A stretch of 64,000 nucleotides of DNA, taken from positions 1 to 64,000 of the forward strand of contig JANQPX010000040.1 of NCBI GenBank assembly GCA_028285265.1. Reading direction: 5' to 3'. How positions within the stretch are numbered: the stretch's first letter is position 1; each line of letters starts with the position of its first letter. The stretch comes from Geminicoccaceae bacterium (GTDB taxonomy: Bacteria; Pseudomonadota; Alphaproteobacteria; Geminicoccales; Geminicoccaceae). The translations under genes were made by a program, and so were the position numbers. Below the pieces are notes generated by a model. That model saw nothing but the letters and a program-made list of their open reading frames with translations. It searched no databases and was not told the origin of the DNA. Of the stretch, positions 59,621 through 64,000 are shown one piece after another.

Positions 59621-59860
59621 ATGAGTATTAATCTTAGCGAGGGCAATGCTACGCCTGCGATGACTTCGCATAAGGCGACTTGGACCGCTATTGCCACCGC
59701 TCTAACAAGCGTCGTCCTCGCTCTGTCGGGCGTCACCGAAGTCAACGTTGAAGGCTTTTCCGAACAACTGACGAACGCTCTCGCGCTGGGCGCTGCTGCT
59801 GCTGTCCAGGGCGTCGTCGCGTGGGCGACCGCCTACTACAAGCGGAACTACCTGAAATGA
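59621..59860 (+). CDS. holin-like membrane protein
   Basis: 79 residues. Two hydrophobic segments (TAIATALTSVVLALSGV and NALALGAAAAVQGVVAWATAY) and a basic end YYKRNYLK resemble class II holins. AT-rich DNA upstream (59521-59600) probably holds its promoter. It overlaps the lipoprotein by 4 bases. Confidence 0.68.
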   Translation: MSINLSEGNATPAMTSHKATWTAIATALTSVVLALSGVTEVNVEGFSEQLTNALALGAAAAVQGVVAWATAYYKRNYLK

Positions 59861-60171
59861 GGGCCGTCATCGCCTCCATGGCAGTTTGCTTCTGCCTTGG
59901 GTTCCTCTTCGCATGTTCATCGTCGCCAGAGCGCAAGCTTCAGATCGCTTGTCAGACGTACGCTGACACGCTCAATGCGCTGGCCCAGCAGAACAGTCTC
60001 GGCCAACTCTCGGCTGACGCCCAGGAAAGTGTCGATCAAGTCCGCTTCATCGTCGGCCCGATCTGCCGTGGCGAGGCCGATGGGCTGTCCACGCTCGACG
60101 CACTCGCAGCCGTCGAGGCCGGGCTCTTCCAGCTCGCATTAGCCGAACAGGGGGCAGGGGATGGCGCTTAG
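59857..60171 (+). CDS. small lipoprotein, o-spanin candidate
   Basis: 104 residues. Lipoprotein signal MRAVIASMAVCFCLGFLFAC with lipobox FAC. The mature part is helical with two more cysteines. Next to a holin-like gene it could be an outer-membrane spanin, though it lacks the usual proline-rich part. Confidence 0.6.
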   Translation: MRAVIASMAVCFCLGFLFACSSSPERKLQIACQTYADTLNALAQQNSLGQLSADAQESVDQVRFIVGPICRGEADGLSTLDALAAVEAGLFQLALAEQGAGDGA

Positions 60172-60370
60172 TCCCGCAGAACTTCTTGCGCTCGTTCAGG
60201 TCGCCAAGATCAGCGTAAGCGCGATCGAAGCCTACCAGCGCGGCGACCTCAGCCGCGCCGAAAGGGACGAAGCGTGGGGCCAAATCCGCGACCGCACAGC
60301 AGCAGCAGAAGGCAACTGGGAAGCCTCCAAACAGACGCCAGCCGCGCAGGCCAGGCGAAACGAAACCTGA
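60161..60370 (+). CDS. small hypothetical protein
   Basis: 69 residues, helical (SPAELLALVQVAKISVSAIE, RAERDEAWGQIRDRTAAAEG). It overlaps the lipoprotein by 11 bases. Not recognised. Confidence 0.55.
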   Translation: MALSPAELLALVQVAKISVSAIEAYQRGDLSRAERDEAWGQIRDRTAAAEGNWEASKQTPAAQARRNET

Positions 60371-60401
60371 CGACTTCCGCTAGGGCAAAGGGAACCGGCT
60401 C

Positions 60402-60878
60402 ATGGCAAACGGCGTTTTCAACAATGCGAAGGGCAAGGTCAACGAGTACGTGGCCCGCGTCGCTGGCAATGACCCAGGCGATTCGGCGCTGGTTATCGTT
60501 CTTCTCCAACTCGCTGAGGCCGATGCGACCCTTGAGGACTACGATGATCTGAGCACGCTTCTCAGCCAGTCAGGCAATACCGAAGCGAACTTCACAAACT
60601 ATGCCCGTATTGAATTGACTGACTCGGTCATCTCAGCGCCATCGCCTGATGACACGAACAACGTTCAGAATGCTGACATCCCCGATCAGACCTATTCGAG
60701 CGCTGGCGGCACCACGGATAACGATCTGGTCAAACTTCTGGTGTGCTACGACCCGGACACGACGGGCGGTGATGACACGGCCATCGTCCCACTAACCCAT
60801 CATGATTTCGTCGTTTCCACCGACGGCAACAATCTGCAAGCCACCATCAACAGCAGCGGATTCTTTCAAGCGGCCTAA
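60402..60878 (+). CDS. hypothetical structural protein
   Basis: 158 residues. FNNAKGKVNEYVARVAGNDP and ALVIVLLQLAEADATLEDYD begin a protein seen among phage tail accessory genes; the end is beta-rich. Role unknown. A gap of 147 bases follows, with a doubtful 24-codon frame (60946-61020). Confidence 0.6.
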   Translation: MANGVFNNAKGKVNEYVARVAGNDPGDSALVIVLLQLAEADATLEDYDDLSTLLSQSGNTEANFTNYARIELTDSVISAPSPDDTNNVQNADIPDQTYSSAGGTTDNDLVKLLVCYDPDTTGGDDTAIVPLTHHDFVVSTDGNNLQATINSSGFFQAA

Positions 60879-61025
60879 TCAATTGGCGAACAGCGGCGGC
60901 TTGACGGCCTAGCGACATCGCCGCCGTGCTTCAAGGCGGGTGTCGGATGGCGACGGTTCACGTCGAGAAAAAATCGACCGGATCACTCGGCAGCTCCCCG
61001 CTCGCTGTTGGGGTGAGCTGACGCC

Positions 61026-64000
61026 GTGGCCGACATTGAAATCCAACGTGGTGTTATTGTCTGCCCCCTTGCTGGCACGACGGCTTCTCCCGGCACTGAT
61101 TTCGGGTCGCTGACATCTGCCTTTGTCCTCAATTCGAATAATCGTCGAACTCATGGTGGCCCGGACGATGAAGATTCGGGCAACCAAGAAGGCGATGATA
61201 TGTCGGGGGCGCTTGAGCTTACCGCCGTCGACACGATCACTGTCACCCGTGAATCAGCCTCCACAAACGAAGACATGCGCTTTGCGTGGGAGTCTTGGGA
61301 GTATGTAGGCGCAAGCGGTGGCGCCAACGAGTTCATCGTCAGAGGCCGAGCGGTTGTCACGCTCGACGGTGTCTCGACGAACACCGCTACGATTTCCGGC
61401 ATAACCGATATCGATAACTGTGTGCCGTTCATCACCGGCATTCGGACAACTGGTACCAATGATGACGGCGATTCCCTCACGGCGATCGCCTGGCTCTCGG
61501 GAACCGATACCCTCAACATCAAACGCGGCGGCACAGAAAACACGGTTGTCGTCTATGTCACGGTGGTGGAGTTCACCGGGTCGAATTGGCAGATAGCCCA
61601 CGGACGCCAAGAGGGTGACACTACTGATTCAGGGACGATCACGCTTGTCGACGCTGCCGACGGTACAACGTCAGGCGGCGGCGATATCCAAGACTGGTCG
61701 ACCGCACTCATCCATCATCAGTATGTCGCCAACCAGCAAAACGGCACCGATGATTCGCTGTCGGACAACTCGTGCCTTTATGAGCCAGGCTCATCGACCA
61801 CCGAAGTCGATTACACGCATGACGCCAACCACGTCGACTCAGCGGCGGCGGGAAGCCGTGAAGAGCATTTCATGCATGTCATCCGGCATGCTGACATGGT
61901 CGTTACCCGGTTCAGCAACAGCAGCAGCAATGTTCTAACCGACATCGACATCACAAGCGCCGGTCTTACTGATCTCACTGCTGCGGTCGTCGAAGTCAGC
62001 CGAACGTCGTCCGGTACGGGCACCGCCTACGGTCGAGGCTGGGTCAATCCACGTCTGACCAGCCTGACGAACCTCGAGCTGTGGATTCATCGATCCGGCA
62101 ACACGGTCGCGACACGGATGCAGGTTGCCGATCTGTCGGCCATCGCTTCCTCGTCGGACCAATCTGTAGACGTTGGCATTGCGTCTGAGACCGACACGGC
62201 GCTGTCGATTTCGCCCGTCGGCGGCGTCACCTATACGCTTGCCGGCCAAATTGTCGAAGCGCAAACCCTCACGGATACTGCCGTTGGCGCGGTCTCGAAA
62301 ACATTCGCAAGCACGTCCGTTAGCCAAGACGATGGAGCTGGCACTAGCGGTCGTTACATGCTTGGCGCTTTGGTGGCTGTCAGCAGCGCGACCGCCGATG
62401 TCATCATCGACGAGGTTGCCTATGGGACTGAGACCCTAGCGCCAGACTCGCCAGGCCAACCGACTGCTTCTGGCCAGCCTGCAACGCGTACCTTCACGGC
62501 TGGTGAATGGCCCACTGGGGCGAATGATCTCGTTGTTACCTGCTCGGGCGGCAACATCGATGCGATCGTCGTCTATCTGTTCGTCATCGAGGAAGTCGCC
62601 GACGCTTGTCTCCCGCCATACGGCGCGACTCCAAGAACGGACACCTTCAACCGCCTGTCCATCAACCCGATGTGGACCTTTGACCAAGGCGACGGGTCGG
62701 GCTCGTCCGTATCAATGGTCGAAAGTGGCGGCATCTACAACTTACGGATGTCGTTTGGCAGCCTTTCGGAAAGCCACTACGAGGCCAGAGGCCCAAACCT
62801 TCAACAGCCTGTCTCTGATGGTGATTTCGACATCCACCTTCATAGAGACCAGATAGGCGGGTCAACCTGGATTGGTGGCCTGGTTGCTGAAGTCGCTAGC
62901 GATGTCGGGACGTATGTTTTCGCCTCTCACTATTCCACTGAGAGCAGGTTTTTCGCGTTCTATATCAATGACACCGGGACAGGTGTCGTAGACGAGTCGG
63001 GAACCACCAATGAAAGTGAGTATCCAAGACTAGAGCGCGATGGCGACGATTTCACGATGTACGCGTCGAATGATGATGGCGACAGCTACATCGATATAGC
63101 GACCACAACCGTTTCGATGACGATTGCGCGCGTAGGTATAGCCCAAGGCACCTATAGCAACGACACGGGCGATGCCGAGTGCTACGAGTTCGTCAACCGG
63201 AACGGTCCAAGTCGAGACGTTCAGGACGGCGACACCGCGCTAGAATTCTTGAGCACGACGGCGGCGAGTGCCGAGACTGCTTCGCTCGCCTTCAGCGAGG
63301 ACACGGGCGGCGTTGGCGCTGGCCTCATCGATCTCGCCATCATCGCCGCTGATGATGCTGCGGGCACGATGACTGCCGGTGGCGACGATGAGCTGCTTGC
63401 CGAGGGCGTTCTCAGCAGTACCGATGGCATAAGATATGCGATCGTTGGTGCTCTCTCTCGTGTCGTGGGGACGACATCCGGCGCAACAGTTAGCGCTGAT
63501 TGGTCGGGATCGGCGAACGCATCGGCTGCGGGGCTTCAGTTCCGGGTCGAGCAACTGACGGCCAGCAGTGGCGACTCAGAGGTCGATGTTGGCACAGCTA
63601 TCGAGACAGACGCGGCACAGTCTGTCGAAGTCAGCCGTATTGTTGATGTCGGCCAAGCATCCGAAGCCGGTACGGCGCTATCGGTCGACGCCAACCGCCC
63701 TATCGATGTTGGTGCGGCGACCGAGACCGATGCAGCACTGTCGATCGCCATTACACGCGAGATAGCGGTCGGGACTGCCACCGAGACGGACGCAGCGCAA
63801 GCGATCACCATTACGCGCCAGGTGGCAGTTGGGCTCGCCTCAGAGGCCGATGCTGCTGCTGGTATAACGCCGCTCCAGCTTGTTGACGTCGGCACGGCTA
63901 CCGAAAGCAGTTCGGCGCTAACCGTCGAGATCACCAGAGCTGTCGAGCTGGGCGTAGCTTCTGAGACCGACACGGCGTTGGCGCTTGTTCTAACCGGCTC
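61026..64000 (+). CDS. large tail fibre protein, cut by the window end
   Basis: At least 991 residues from a GTG, open to the window end. Beta-rich throughout, with a LamG-like part around 535-720 (DTFNRLSINPMWTFDQGDGS). From about residue 850 a unit of roughly 20 residues, V-x-V-G-x-A-S/T-E-T-D-x-A-x-S-I-x-I, repeats at least six times up to the edge; a lone unit occurs near 375. Such repeats usually make fibre shafts. It is probably a long receptor-binding fibre. Confidence 0.8.
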   Translation, partial: MADIEIQRGVIVCPLAGTTASPGTDFGSLTSAFVLNSNNRRTHGGPDDEDSGNQEGDDMSGALELTAVDTITVTRESASTNEDMRFAWESWEYVGASGGANEFIVRGRAVVTLDGVSTNTATISGITDIDNCVPFITGIRTTGTNDDGDSLTAIAWLSGTDTLNIKRGGTENTVVVYVTVVEFTGSNWQIAHGRQEGDTTDSGTITLVDAADGTTSGGGDIQDWSTALIHHQYVANQQNGTDDSLSDNSCLYEPGSSTTEVDYTHDANHVDSAAAGSREEHFMHVIRHADMVVTRFSNSSSNVLTDIDITSAGLTDLTAAVVEVSRTSSGTGTAYGRGWVNPRLTSLTNLELWIHRSGNTVATRMQVADLSAIASSSDQSVDVGIASETDTALSISPVGGVTYTLAGQIVEAQTLTDTAVGAVSKTFASTSVSQDDGAGTSGRYMLGALVAVSSATADVIIDEVAYGTETLAPDSPGQPTASGQPATRTFTAGEWPTGANDLVVTCSGGNIDAIVVYLFVIEEVADACLPPYGATPRTDTFNRLSINPMWTFDQGDGSGSSVSMVESGGIYNLRMSFGSLSESHYEARGPNLQQPVSDGDFDIHLHRDQIGGSTWIGGLVAEVASDVGTYVFASHYSTESRFFAFYINDTGTGVVDESGTTNESEYPRLERDGDDFTMYASNDDGDSYIDIATTTVSMTIARVGIAQGTYSNDTGDAECYEFVNRNGPSRDVQDGDTALEFLSTTAASAETASLAFSEDTGGVGAGLIDLAIIAADDAAGTMTAGGDDELLAEGVLSSTDGIRYAIVGALSRVVGTTSGATVSADWSGSANASAAGLQFRVEQLTASSGDSEVDVGTAIETDAAQSVEVSRIVDVGQASEAGTALSVDANRPIDVGAATETDAALSIAITREIAVGTATETDAAQAITITRQVAVGLASEADAAAGITPLQLVDVGTATESSSALTVEITRAVELGVASETDTALALVLTG

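Overview
The window reads as an alphaproteobacterial chromosome fragment (moderately GC-rich, ArsR/AHSA1/reductase cassette at the far left) entering a large temperate siphophage-like prophage that continues past the right edge. No ribosomal or taxonomic marker is present, so the host assignment is inference. A tRNA-Thr(GGT)-like sequence with a sound 3' half and a weak 5' half (3560-3634), next to a tyrosine integrase, is the likely attachment-site scar.

Layout. 1-1744: ArsR regulator, AHSA1/SRPBCC protein and RibD/DHFR-like reductase in one operon behind a palindromic operator. 1853-3517: leftward cluster of small unknown genes with a phage-like look. 3778-12852: leftward early operon: three unknown genes, YqaJ-type exonuclease, Bet annealing protein, a structured gap, ParA-like ATPase, several zinc-finger proteins, an outer-membrane barrel, excisionase-like protein and integrase. 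12901-15246: immunity/control region with four copies of a TACAGnnnnnCTGTA operator, two tandem PAS-domain proteins, an XRE repressor and a Cro-like protein. 15258-24232: rightward genes for replication, a VRR-NUC nuclease, a ParA/RHH partition cassette flanked by exact 25-bp iterons, AlpA, zinc ribbons, HicAB (leftward), and a ParB-like/methyltransferase pair.

24373-30348 holds the most unusual feature. A leftward operon (three unknown genes, DUF932, then DUF5131, HNH and a membrane protein) has a hammerhead self-cleaving ribozyme in each intergenic gap, six copies in all (A-F from right to left). Core, stem I, stem III and a loop II pseudoknot can be drawn in all copies, with compensatory changes. 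In five copies the 5' strand released by cleavage can refold with a sequence just downstream into a 5'-terminal hairpin; the sixth, with no gene behind it, lacks this. In two copies the UGA of the ribozyme core is the stop codon of the preceding gene. The predicted outcome is self-cutting of a polycistronic mRNA into single-gene messages with 5'-OH, hairpin-capped ends. An AT-rich membrane-protein module (26235-27748, opposite strand) sits between copies E and F.

30885-64000 is the late region: terminase, three cargo genes lying behind successive copies of the terminase 3' end, MuF, portal, Ntn-type peptidase, DUF2213-type protease/scaffold, decoration protein, capsid, connectors, tape measure, tail tip and fibres. 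The tail tube gene, the tail-assembly chaperones with a -1 frameshift site, and a DUF2163-like gene form an inverted cassette on the minus strand (54554-57369), away from the tape measure gene. A lysis/accessory area (57512-60370) with M15 endolysin, tiny membrane proteins and a lipoprotein follows, then a tail fibre with about 20-residue repeats that is cut by the window end.
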